Positions 53,565 to 62,628 of a DNA stretch of 64,000 nucleotides are shown one piece after another. How positions within the stretch are numbered: position 1 is the stretch's first letter; each line of letters starts with the position of its first letter. The notes under the pieces are model-generated. The model searched no databases, was not told the DNA's origin, and saw only the letters and a program-made list of their open reading frames with translations. The position numbers and the translations under genes were made by a program. This DNA comes from Nitrobacter hamburgensis X14 (GTDB lineage: Bacteria; Pseudomonadota; Alphaproteobacteria; Rhizobiales; Xanthobacteraceae). The stretch is from positions 2,776,001 through 2,840,000 of the forward strand of contig NC_007964.1 in assembly GCF_000013885.1 (NCBI RefSeq), given 5' to 3'.

Positions 53565-53909
53565 TCAGGTCCGTGCCAGGTCAAGAAAGTGCCGCCCCGC
53601 CCTGTCTTCGATTTCAACGATCCAGGCGTCCGGATCGAACCGGACTTCCTTCACAAGACGCTCTTCGACCGCCTGCTCGGCAACAGGCTCGTTTGATGAC
53701 GGGGCAAAAACCCGTTCAACGGGCCGGCTGTCGTCGTATACAGCCTGCGGCGCCGGCGCGTACAGCATCGCATTGCCGTCGAGAAGCGCCAGCTTGACGA
53801 ACACGGCGCCAGCCTCCTCCGCACCGCGCCGGCGTACCGCGCCGAATATGCCCTCGGTCTGACAGCGGCGCAGATACGCCGCGACCCATATGCTCGATTT
53901 CAAACGCAT
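53565..53909 (-). CDS. DUF1491 family protein
   Basis: This 114-residue small cytoplasmic protein begins MRLKSSIWVAAYLRRCQTEG and ends DAWIVEIEDRAGRHFLDLAR, the pattern of DUF1491, found in alphaproteobacteria and unassigned. It is divergent from purB (about 120 bases). Confidence 0.85.
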   Translation of the reverse strand: MRLKSSIWVAAYLRRCQTEGIFGAVRRRGAEEAGAVFVKLALLDGNAMLYAPAPQAVYDDSRPVERVFAPSSNEPVAEQAVEERLVKEVRFDPDAWIVEIEDRAGRHFLDLART

Positions 53910-54031
53910 GAGGATGACGATAGGCCGTTCGCGGAAGCGGCGCCAGTTCGACGTTCAATCCGCACCGTTTGTCTCCTTCCGGCGGCTCTGCTAAAGCGCG
54001 GCATCATCCCTGAAAACAACAAGGATCGTCG

Positions 54032-55339
<1,308 letters not shown>

Positions 55340-55387
55340 GCACAAGCCGGATATCGGCAGGACGATTTTTTAGCGCAATAGGAGAGC

Positions 55388-55490
55388 CGTCATACTCCGC
55401 GAAAGCGGAGTATCGAGTATTCGATAACGCCTCGAATTTCGCTCGCACCCGTCTTGATTACCGGATCGCCCGCATTCGCGGACGATGACG
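55388..55490. repeat. Palindromic repeat after purB
   Basis: CGTCATACTCCGCGAAAGCG and the inner GGAGTATCGAGTATTCG are matched near the other end by CGCATTCGCGGACGATGACG. It is another CGTCAT...ATGACG Bradyrhizobiaceae-type repeat with an inner hairpin CTCCGCGAAAGCGGAG (55395-55410). Confidence 0.7.
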
Positions 55491-55502
55491 CCCGACTTTC
55501 AA

Positions 55503-56096
55503 TCAGGCATGCGGAACGAAGCGACTCCCACTGGGAGGCGATCCCTTTTTGCCCTCGCCCGTCATCATCCGCGCCACCACGCGGTCGCGCTTGATGAAGT
55601 GATGGTAGAGCGCCGCGACGAAATGCAACGCGACCAGCCCGATCAGCCCATAAGCCAGCCAGATGTGCCAGTGCTCGAAGAAACGGGCATTGTCTTTATT
55701 CTCGGATGTGAACTGCGGCACCCGGAACAGCCCGAACCAGTCGGCATAATCCGGTTTGTGCGCCCCGGAATGGGCCCAGCCGAGCAACGCCACGACGATC
55801 GTGGTCACATAGAGCGCCCAGTGATTGACGTGCGCCAGCGCCCGCTCCCACACCCGTGAGCCGTCCGGCGGCGCGGGGACCGGATTGAGGCCACGCCAGA
55901 TCAGGCGGAGGACCATCAGCAGCAGGATGACATAGCCGATGTCGGCATGGATCGAGCGATGAAAGAGCTTGTCCGGCTTCGCCACCATATGGTTCATCCA
56001 CCAGCCGTAGGCCAGCATACCGATGACCGCGATACCAAGGATCCCGTGGAAGGCACGGGATAGGGTGCCCCAACCAGTGGTTGAATTCCGAAGCAT
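55503..56096 (-). CDS. Cytochrome b561
   Basis: This 197-residue protein has four membrane helices and heme-ligand histidines in SRAFHGILGIAVIGML, FHRSIHADIGYVILLL, LAHVNHWALYVTT and GLVALHFVAALYHHFIKRD. It shuttles electrons in the inner membrane, perhaps from ubiquinol to superoxide or a periplasmic acceptor. It lies convergent to purB across the repeat. Confidence 0.92.
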   Translation of the reverse strand: MLRNSTTGWGTLSRAFHGILGIAVIGMLAYGWWMNHMVAKPDKLFHRSIHADIGYVILLLMVLRLIWRGLNPVPAPPDGSRVWERALAHVNHWALYVTTIVVALLGWAHSGAHKPDYADWFGLFRVPQFTSENKDNARFFEHWHIWLAYGLIGLVALHFVAALYHHFIKRDRVVARMMTGEGKKGSPPSGSRFVPHA

Positions 56097-56351
56097 GGCC
56101 GACTCTTGCCCTCATGAAGGCGGGTTACGTTTCCCTCCAGAGGCCACGGCCGGTAGGTTTCAACAAGCCCCTCCAGCGCCGCCAACGCCATGTGATGATT
56201 GGAATCCATCTAAGAGTGTTTCGCGCGCATAACGCCGGGCGCGGATTGAACCCGTGCAATAAAGGGCCGCCCTGGATCGCTAACGCCGCGTTAACCCTGA
56301 CACCCGTAGGGTTTACCAATACCGATTACCGGTCGACCGGTGGACCGTTTT

Positions 56352-56960
56352 ATGGCGTTGGCGCAGAAAATCTCAAGCCTTCCGGTTGAGCGCCGGCGAT
56401 TTCAGCGTGTCAGGGTTCACCTGCTGGGCCGCTATATGCTGCCGGACCGGCGCGAGTTTCCGTGCCAGATCATCAATATGTCTCCGGGTGGGCTGGCGAT
56501 GCTTGCGCCCGGCATTGGCAACGTCGGTGACCGGGTCGTCGTCTATCTCGACCACATCGGCCGGGTCGAAGGCAAGATCACCCGGATTATCGACAGCGGG
56601 TTCGCCATGAGCGTAGGCGCAACGCCCCGCAAGCGCGACAGGCTGGCGGCGCAGCTCACCTGGCTTGCCAACCGCGATATCCTCAACCTTCCCGAAGACC
56701 GCCGCCACGACCGTATCGTGCCACGCAGCCCGATCACGACCCTCACGCTCGAGGACGGCACCAGGATGACGTGCCGGATCATCGATCTGTCGATGTCGGG
56801 CGCCGCCATCTCGGCCGAAACAAGGCCGCCGCTGCAGTCCCGGGTCGCGCTCGGCAAAGTGCTCGCCCGCGTCGTCCGCAACCTGGAAGACGGCTTCGCG
56901 CTCGAGTTCGTTCACGAGCAGCATCCCGACACTCTCGAAGATAACGTCACCGCCCGGTAA
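56352..56960 (+). CDS. Tandem PilZ-domain protein
   Basis: This 202-residue protein carries two PilZ domains, binding sites for cyclic di-GMP. PilZ1 has RxxxR in RRRFQRVRVHLLGRY and NMSPGGLAM. PilZ2 has RRHDRIVPR and DLSMSGAAI. ATG 56352 is preferred to GTG 56340. The next gene on the strand encodes a LapG-like BTLCP peptidase, a family that in other bacteria works downstream of cyclic di-GMP; the pairing is suggestive. A 320-base AT-richer spacer separates them. Confidence 0.9.
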   Translation: MALAQKISSLPVERRRFQRVRVHLLGRYMLPDRREFPCQIINMSPGGLAMLAPGIGNVGDRVVVYLDHIGRVEGKITRIIDSGFAMSVGATPRKRDRLAAQLTWLANRDILNLPEDRRHDRIVPRSPITTLTLEDGTRMTCRIIDLSMSGAAISAETRPPLQSRVALGKVLARVVRNLEDGFALEFVHEQHPDTLEDNVTAR

Positions 56961-57280
56961 ACGACGGCTCACGCAAACTCCCGACTTTGCGATCCCCGCC
57001 CGCGGCCTCCGCTGCGTTTGAGGCCGCGCTCGCGCCGCGATTTTCCGGTTAACGCCACGCGCATTCCGATACGAAAACCCCGATTCCAGCGGGTTTCAAT
57101 CGCTAACATCTAAAATTTGAATCAAGTGCGATCTCTTAAAATTTTAGTCAAATTCGATTCAAGTATAGATTCAATTAGCGGCGAACTTTACTTGCATTTG
57201 GCTCAAACACACTTCGAGTACTTAGCGGCGACGAAAATCCTTTGTGCGAAATGTGGTCCCAACAAGAAACGGGGGCCACA
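56961..57280. other. Spacer with repeated GATTCAA motifs
   Basis: No gene is supported. The stretch 57110-57180 is AT-rich and holds TTGAATC at 57118 and GATTCAA at 57156 and 57168 (12 bases apart), a pattern that could be a regulator site for the peptidase gene starting at 57281. Confidence 0.4.
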
Positions 57281-57901
57281 ATGCTCAACAGGGGACAGGG
57301 AGTGGGACTGGCGGTCGCTGCCGCCGTCCTGTGGGGGATGGCGACGCAGGCGAGCGCCGGGGAAGCGCGGCAACTTTATGCAAGTCTTGGCAGCACCACG
57401 CGGGCGCCGATCGGCTGGGTCGAATTCTGCGGCGAAAATCCGAAGGAATGCCACAACGGCGCAACGCAGCCGCGGGATATCGTTTTGACGACTGACGCCT
57501 GGCGCGATCTTTTGAAGGTCAACCGCTGGGTCAACGAAACCATCAAGCCGATGACGGACAAGGATCACTGGGGCGTCGTCGAAAAGTGGTCGCTGCCGAC
57601 CGACGGCTACGGCGATTGCGAGGACTACGTCCTGTTGAAACGCAAGATGCTGATCGACGCGGGCTGGCCGCGCGAGGCGTTGCTGGTCACGGTGGTTCGC
57701 GACAAGCAGGGCGACGGTCATGCCGTCCTGACCGTCAAAACCGACAAGGGCGAGTTCATTCTCGACAACCAGAACGAGGACGTCCTGGCCTGGACCAAGA
57801 CCGGCTACCGCTTCATGAAACGGCAATCGCAAAGCGACCCCGATGTCTGGGTTGCGCTCGACGACAACCATCCGGCGGTCGCGACGGCCAGCTCACGATA
57901 A
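57281..57901 (+). CDS. BTLCP transglutaminase-like cysteine peptidase (LapG-like)
   Basis: This 206-residue exported peptidase has a signal peptide ending in ASAGEA near residue 26. The catalytic triad is Cys113 in DGYGDCEDYVLLK, His147 in GDGHAVL and Asp162 in FILDNQNEDV. LapG of Pseudomonas, the best-studied relative, cleaves a giant adhesin under cyclic di-GMP control. Whether this copy has such a target is unknown, and no LapD or large adhesin is visible. GGGGG precedes ATG 57281. A strong hairpin follows at 57962. Confidence 0.9.
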   Translation: MLNRGQGVGLAVAAAVLWGMATQASAGEARQLYASLGSTTRAPIGWVEFCGENPKECHNGATQPRDIVLTTDAWRDLLKVNRWVNETIKPMTDKDHWGVVEKWSLPTDGYGDCEDYVLLKRKMLIDAGWPREALLVTVVRDKQGDGHAVLTVKTDKGEFILDNQNEDVLAWTKTGYRFMKRQSQSDPDVWVALDDNHPAVATASSR

Positions 57902-57961
57902 ACAAGAGAACACGAGACCCGCGACCGGTCATACCCCTCCCCGTCCCAGACCGGTTCGCGC

Positions 57962-57998
57962 GCGGCCAGCCTCCCCCAAGGGCTGGCCGCACCCTTTT
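57962..57998 (+). terminator. Intrinsic terminator after BTLCP gene
   Basis: A 10-bp perfect stem (GCGGCCAGCC with GGCTGGCCGC) around a 9-base loop is followed by ACCCTTTT, giving a modest U-tract. It ends the plus-strand transcript 60 bases after the stop. Confidence 0.75.
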
Positions 57999-58115
57999 CA
58001 GGGCAGCTCCAGAGCAGCCTGCTTGAAGGAGCGTCACGTCCCGGATCGGATCACGCCCCGCGGAGCGCGGCGTGCCGGAGTGCGAAAACAGCCGATCGGC
58101 TTTGCCGGCAGCGGC

Positions 58116-58580
58116 TCAACCTTTCAGGCCGAGCAACTCGACTTCAAAGATCAGCGTTGCATTGGGCGGAATGACGCCGCCGGCGCCGCGTGCGCCGTAA
58201 CCGAGCTGCGGCGGAATGACGAGAGTGCGCTTGCCGCCGACCTTCATGGTCGCGATGCCTTCGTCCCAGCCCGCGATCACCCGTTGCTTGCCGATCGGGA
58301 ATTCGAAAGGCTCGTTGCGGTCCACCGAGCTGTCGAACTTATTGCCCTTCTGCCCGTTCACATAGAGCCAGCCAGTGTAATGCATGATGCAGACCTGGCC
58401 GGGTTGCGGGGACGGACCCTCCCCCACCTTGGTATCCGTGATCTGCAAACCCGATGCTGTGGTCATGGTTTTCTCCGCGGTCTGGGCCGCTGCTGTGGCC
58501 GGAGCATCGATCAGAACGATGCCGCCCGAAGCAATCGCAAGAGCAAACATCAAAACCCCCGCACATCGAAACGTCCGCAT
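58116..58580 (-). CDS. FKBP-type peptidyl-prolyl isomerase, exported
   Basis: This 154-residue protein has an N-terminal signal sequence (MRTFRCAGVLMFALAIASGG, cleavage near residue 32) and one FKBP domain: VCIMHYTGWLY, KFDSSVDRNEPFEFPIGKQR, VIAGWDEGIATMKVGGKRTL and GYGARGAGGVIPPNATLIFE. It assists folding of periplasmic proteins. ATG 58580 gives the signal peptide; the open frame continues to 58760 without homology. Confidence 0.92.
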   Translation of the reverse strand: MRTFRCAGVLMFALAIASGGIVLIDAPATAAAQTAEKTMTTASGLQITDTKVGEGPSPQPGQVCIMHYTGWLYVNGQKGNKFDSSVDRNEPFEFPIGKQRVIAGWDEGIATMKVGGKRTLVIPPQLGYGARGAGGVIPPNATLIFEVELLGLKG

Positions 58581-58722
58581 CGTCGCATTCTCCAGCCTGT
58601 GATCGGCGCACATGTCTAGCCCAAGGGCTGCACGACGACCACGGCTTTTTATGGAGTTTGCAACGTGAAGCGGCGACGCACGACCTGCGCACGCCGCCAT
58701 CAGATCGTTGAGATGTCCGCGA

Positions 58723-59178
58723 TCAGCGGCAGACTTCGACCCGCCGCCAGCGCCAGCCATGGCGGGTGTGAACCCGGCGGCGGCTCAGATAGCAGCCGCC
58801 ATCGTCGTCGTAATAGCTGCTGTAGCCGTAGGGATAGCCGTAATAACCGTAATAACCGTAATAACCGTAATAGCCGTAATCGTCGTAGGGATAGCCCCAG
58901 CCGTAAGCATAGGGCGACGCGAATCCGAGCCCTATACCGAAGCCGCGGCCATGAAACCCATGGTTATGAAAGCCGCCATGGAAGCCGTGAAACCCGCCAA
59001 AGCCGCCGCCGTGAAATCCGCCACCGCCGTGGAATCCACCACCACCGTGGAATCCGCCACCACCGTGAAATCCACCGCCACCGCCAAACCCACCGCCACC
59101 GCGCGCCGAGGCAATGGTCGGCGAAACCAGTCCCACCGCGGCCACCGCCAGCAATGCGATCATCGTTTTGCGCAACAT
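58723..59178 (-). CDS. Exported Gly/His/Tyr-rich repeat protein
   Basis: This 151-residue low-complexity protein starts with a signal peptide (MLRKTMIALLAVAAVGLVSP). Four FHGGGG repeats (about residues 38-60), further GFHG units and a YGYYGYYGYYG run in the second half follow. Its C-terminus has CYLSRRRVHTRHGWRWRR. The repeats are coding, with codon-level tandem copies that could slip. Gly/His/Tyr-rich exported proteins may bind metals or the cell envelope. GGAG precedes ATG 59178. Confidence 0.85.
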   Translation of the reverse strand: MLRKTMIALLAVAAVGLVSPTIASARGGGGFGGGGGFHGGGGFHGGGGFHGGGGFHGGGFGGFHGFHGGFHNHGFHGRGFGIGLGFASPYAYGWGYPYDDYGYYGYYGYYGYYGYPYGYSSYYDDDGGCYLSRRRVHTRHGWRWRRVEVCR

Positions 59179-59314
59179 CGTCGAACTCCGTCCAGCTTCC
59201 CTTCGTCCCACCGATGACATACGCCGGCCGTGCCCGATTGTTTCTTCCGGCGACCTTCATTCGCTCGAATTTTGGCTCAATTCTCCGCGATCCGCACAAC
59301 GTACTGCCGGAATC

Positions 59315-59845
59315 TCAACCGATCCGATTCAGGCCCTTTTTGAAGCGCAGCCCGTTCGCTGCGTAGAATTTCGCGCCGCTTCGCATCGCCTCGGCCTGGG
59401 CCGGCTCCAGCGTGCGGATGGCGCGCGCCGGCGCGCCGACGATAAGGGAATGGTCCGGGAATTGCTTGCCTTCGGTGATGAGCGCACCGGCGCCGACGAT
59501 GCAGCCTCGGCCGACCCGCGCGCCGTTCATGACGATCGAGCCCATGCCGATCAGCGCACCATCCTCGATGGTGCAGCCATGCAGTATAACATTATGGCCG
59601 ATCGTACAGTTGGCTCCGATCGTCAGCGGAAAACCCTCGTCGGTATGGCAGGTGCTGCCGTCCTGGATGTTGGACCCCTCGCCGACCTCGATCCACTCGT
59701 TATCGCCGCGCAGCACCGCGCCGAACCAGACGCTCGCGTTCTCGAGCAAGCGCACCCTGCCGATCACCGCGGCGGTGTCGGCGATGAAAAAGCGTCCGCT
59801 TTTCGGAAGGTCGGGCGCCTGCCCGTCGAGTTCGTAAATCGCCAT
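59315..59845 (-). CDS. Gamma-class carbonic anhydrase family protein
   Basis: This 176-residue left-handed beta-helix protein has hexapeptide repeats (IGANCT, IGHNVI, IEDGAL, IGMGSI) and the three zinc histidines in STCHTDEG and TIGHNVILHGC, as in YrdA/PaaY/CaiE-type gamma-carbonic anhydrases. Catalysis in small family members is often weak; zinc binding is expected. It is followed on the plus side by the DUF6949-like gene on the same strand. Confidence 0.92.
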   Translation of the reverse strand: MAIYELDGQAPDLPKSGRFFIADTAAVIGRVRLLENASVWFGAVLRGDNEWIEVGEGSNIQDGSTCHTDEGFPLTIGANCTIGHNVILHGCTIEDGALIGMGSIVMNGARVGRGCIVGAGALITEGKQFPDHSLIVGAPARAIRTLEPAQAEAMRSGAKFYAANGLRFKKGLNRIG

Positions 59846-59884
59846 GACGGCCTCCTGCAGGAGGCGACCATGCCACGACGTAGT

Positions 59885-60214
59885 TCAGGCGAGCAACCCG
59901 ACCGCCTGCAGCGTCATGACCACGCAGGTGCCCGACATCAAGCTCCAGAACCCGGCGATCACGGTCGCCATCATGACGAATTCAAAGCGGCGGCGTTCGA
60001 TGCGTCGTCCGCGAAGGGTGTTGCGCATAATGATGAAGGGCGCAGCGAAGACCAGGAACGGAATCGCGGCGAAGGCTCTTGCAACAACGCCCTGCTGCAG
60101 CAATCCGAAGCCGGCGGGACGTTTGACGAACGCCTGATAGCCGCTGGCCAGCGTGCCCGCGATGGCGAATCCGAGGCACAAGGCGAAGAAGGAATTCAAT
60201 GCATCCGGCGACAT
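59885..60214 (-). CDS. Small membrane protein, DUF6949-like
   Basis: This 109-residue protein has three hydrophobic helices (FFALCLGFAIAGTLASGYQA, AIPFLVFAAPFIIM and MMATVIAGFWSLMSGTCVVM) with a basic RGRRIERRRFE loop. I relate it to DUF6949 from memory. ATG 60214 has no strong ribosome binding site; ATG 60259 adds 15 basic residues and is an alternative. It lies upstream of the gamma-carbonic anhydrase on the same strand with a 39-base gap. Confidence 0.65.
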   Translation of the reverse strand: MSPDALNSFFALCLGFAIAGTLASGYQAFVKRPAGFGLLQQGVVARAFAAIPFLVFAAPFIIMRNTLRGRRIERRRFEFVMMATVIAGFWSLMSGTCVVMTLQAVGLLA

Positions 60215-60423
60215 CGAAAGGACATCCGTTACACGACCACGACGTCCTTTGCTTCGCAAAATACCGCTCTCCCCGCCACCTTATCCTTAAGGAAGGGTTA
60301 ACGCGGCACGCGGTCCCGACCTTTCGCGGCGGCGCGGTGCGGCCGACCTGCCGCATGAAAACTCCACAATGCGTGGCATAGTCGCGGCTGATTCGTCCTC
60401 TCGGAAAAGTCCCGCCCTGCCGC

Positions 60424-61137
60424 ATGACCCTGCTGTCGTCCGCCCCGCGCCGATCACGCGGATCAGTTAAACCGCGGCGCGGTCATCTCGCTCCGCTTCT
60501 CGCAGCCGCCCTGATCGCGGCGCCTGCGGTAACGGCAGTCGCCTGGCTGTTGTGGCCGACCTGGACGCCCAAGGCGTTTGACAACAATGAGCGGCTGCCG
60601 GTCAGCATCGGCGAGACGTTGTTCAACGTGCCGCAGCACGCCTTCCGCCGAAAAGTTCAGAGACATTCGGGACCGCAGGAACGCGTCGATCTGAATTTCG
60701 CCTATCCCTCGCTGGCGGCGCCGGACGCGCCAAGGCATGTCACCGCCGAGACTATCGAAGATACGCCGCAGCCGATCGACCGCATCTTCCTGTCGATCGC
60801 CGCGCATCACGATTCGCTGGCGCCGGACATCCTCGTCCGCACCATCTATCCGCGCTATCTCGATGCGACCCGGACGCAACCTCGGGATGGACTGTCGATG
60901 GGCGCGTTCCGCGACGGCACGCCGTATGCGGGCGAAGATTTGTTCTCTGCCGATGCGCCGGCAATGGTGGCGCGATGCACCCGCGATGCGCCGACGCCGG
61001 GCATGTGTCTGAGCGAACGCCGCATCGGCGGCGCCGACCTGACGTTCCGCTTTCCGCGGCAATGGCTGACAGAGTGGCGCGACCTGGCCGGTGCGATGGA
61101 ACGGCTGGTGCAGCAATTGCACGGACCGCAAAGCTAG
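60424..61137 (+). CDS. Single-pass membrane protein of unknown function
   Basis: This 237-residue protein has one N-terminal membrane helix (LAPLLAAALIAAPAVTAVAW, residues about 22-42) after a basic start, so the rest is periplasmic. The mature part has no recognised motif; it contains SIAAHHDSLAPDILVRTIYP, PYAGEDLFSADAP and one likely Cys pair (ARCTRDAPTPGMCLSER). No domain can be named. Confidence 0.72.
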   Translation: MTLLSSAPRRSRGSVKPRRGHLAPLLAAALIAAPAVTAVAWLLWPTWTPKAFDNNERLPVSIGETLFNVPQHAFRRKVQRHSGPQERVDLNFAYPSLAAPDAPRHVTAETIEDTPQPIDRIFLSIAAHHDSLAPDILVRTIYPRYLDATRTQPRDGLSMGAFRDGTPYAGEDLFSADAPAMVARCTRDAPTPGMCLSERRIGGADLTFRFPRQWLTEWRDLAGAMERLVQQLHGPQS

Positions 61138-61225
61138 ACCGGAATGAGTTCACGATGAAGCGTTTCAACGTGAGGCTAAAGCGCGAAGCGGGTCTTCGCG
61201 CAGACATCCCGGCCATCTCGGTAGT

Positions 61226-61444
61226 TTAGCCGACGTCGGCCAGATCCTCCTCGAGGATCGCCATCTGGAACTGGAACGAGCGGTCGTCGTCCTCATCGTC
61301 GACGAACAGCACGCCAATGAACTCCTCGCCGATATAGACCTCGGCCGAGTCATCCTTCTTCGGCCGCGGCACCACGCGAATCCTGGGGTTGCCGAACACG
61401 CGCTTGAGATAGGCGTCGAGCTTTCTGACTTCCTGAACGTCCAC
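61226..61444 (-). CDS. DUF3126 family protein
   Basis: This 72-residue protein (EVRKLDAYLKRVFGNPRIRV start, then DDSAEVYIGEEFIGVLF, closing SFQFQMAILEEDL) matches DUF3126, short alphaproteobacterial proteins next to cysE in many Rhizobiales. Function is unknown. It is downstream of cysE on the same strand, about 110 bases away. Confidence 0.9.
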   Translation of the reverse strand: MDVQEVRKLDAYLKRVFGNPRIRVVPRPKKDDSAEVYIGEEFIGVLFVDDEDDDRSFQFQMAILEEDLADVG

Positions 61445-61556
61445 GGCGGTCTCCGCTATGATCTGGGGCTCGCAGGGTTCTAGAGCGAGACGGCTTGCGC
61501 CGCCACCGGTTTATTCGAACCTCAAGTATCCAAAAAAGAATTTTCGCCCGAGAAAG

Positions 61557-62378
61557 TCACATCGCATTCAGCATCTGGTTCATCGTACGCGACGGCTCCG
61601 AGCAGCCGGCCGTGCCGACGATCCTGGCCGGAACGCCCGCAACGGTGACGTTGTGCGGCACCGCCTTCACGACGACCGATCCGGCGGCGATGCGCGCGCA
61701 ATGTCCGACCTCGATGTTGCCGAGAATCTTCGCGCCGGCGCCGATCAGCACGCCATGGCGGATCTTCGGATGGCGGTCCTCATTTTCCTTGCCGGTGCCG
61801 CCGAGCGTCACGCCATGCAGGATCGACACGTCATCCTCGATGACGGCGGTTTCGCCGACAACGAAGCCGGTGGCGTGATCGAGGAAAATGCCACGGCCGA
61901 TTTTCGCCGCGGGATTGATGTCGGTCTGGAACACCGCCGAGGCGCGGCTCTGCAGGTAATAGGCGAAATCCTTGCGGCCCTTCCGATGGAGCCAATGCGC
62001 AAGGCGGTGGTTCTGGATGGCATGGAAGCCCTTGAAGTAGAGCAGCGGATCGATGAACCGCGACGTCGCCGGATCGCGGTCGTACACCGCCACCAGATCG
62101 GCGCGGAACGCGTTGCCGATGTCGGGATCGTCGCGCAGCGCCTCGTCGAAGGTCTGACGGATCAGGTCGCCCGACAGCGCCGAATGGTCGAGCCGCTCGG
62201 CGACGCGATGCACCACCGCAGCCTCAAGACGATCGTGATGCAGGACCGTCGAATAGATGAAGGATGCCAATTCGGGTTCGCGGCGAACGATGTCCTCGGC
62301 CTCGCCGCGGATGCGATCCCAGATCGGATCGAGCGCCGCAAGCTTTGGATTCTGCGAATTGACTTGCTGGATCGCCAT
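61557..62378 (-). CDS. cysE: Serine O-acetyltransferase
   Basis: The 273-residue enzyme forms O-acetylserine from serine and acetyl-CoA, the entry step to cysteine. An N-terminal helical domain (about residues 1-140, with the DRDPATSRFIDPLLYFKGFH segment) precedes the hexapeptide left-handed helix with LDHATGFVVGETAVIEDDVS and the GVTLGGTG loop. The C-terminus (GCSEPSRTMNQMLNAM) is the feedback-sensitive tail. Confidence 0.96.
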   Translation of the reverse strand: MAIQQVNSQNPKLAALDPIWDRIRGEAEDIVRREPELASFIYSTVLHHDRLEAAVVHRVAERLDHSALSGDLIRQTFDEALRDDPDIGNAFRADLVAVYDRDPATSRFIDPLLYFKGFHAIQNHRLAHWLHRKGRKDFAYYLQSRASAVFQTDINPAAKIGRGIFLDHATGFVVGETAVIEDDVSILHGVTLGGTGKENEDRHPKIRHGVLIGAGAKILGNIEVGHCARIAAGSVVVKAVPHNVTVAGVPARIVGTAGCSEPSRTMNQMLNAM

Positions 62379-62628
62379 GGTCGTCTCGCAACCTCAAATT
62401 CTGTGCCGCAGCATAGCATGACGCGACGTCGTTGTCCTCGCCGTTCAGCGGATATTCATCCGGCCTGCTTAGGGTGAACTGACCATCTAAGCAATTGAAC
62501 GACCGCACTATATCGGCACGCCGGCCGGCTTCGCGCTACCCCCGGGACGGCTCGGAATCCTCACAATCCGAGCCACCATCGGGCCAATTTACGTCACACA
62601 GTTTATGCATTCGCGCCGGATACTCAAT

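Noticed and set aside
58831..58880. Repeated units near 58.8 kb resembling a short tandem array
   Set aside because: The repeats encode the Tyr/Gly run of the protein at 58723-59178 in frame; there are no CRISPR-like spacers.
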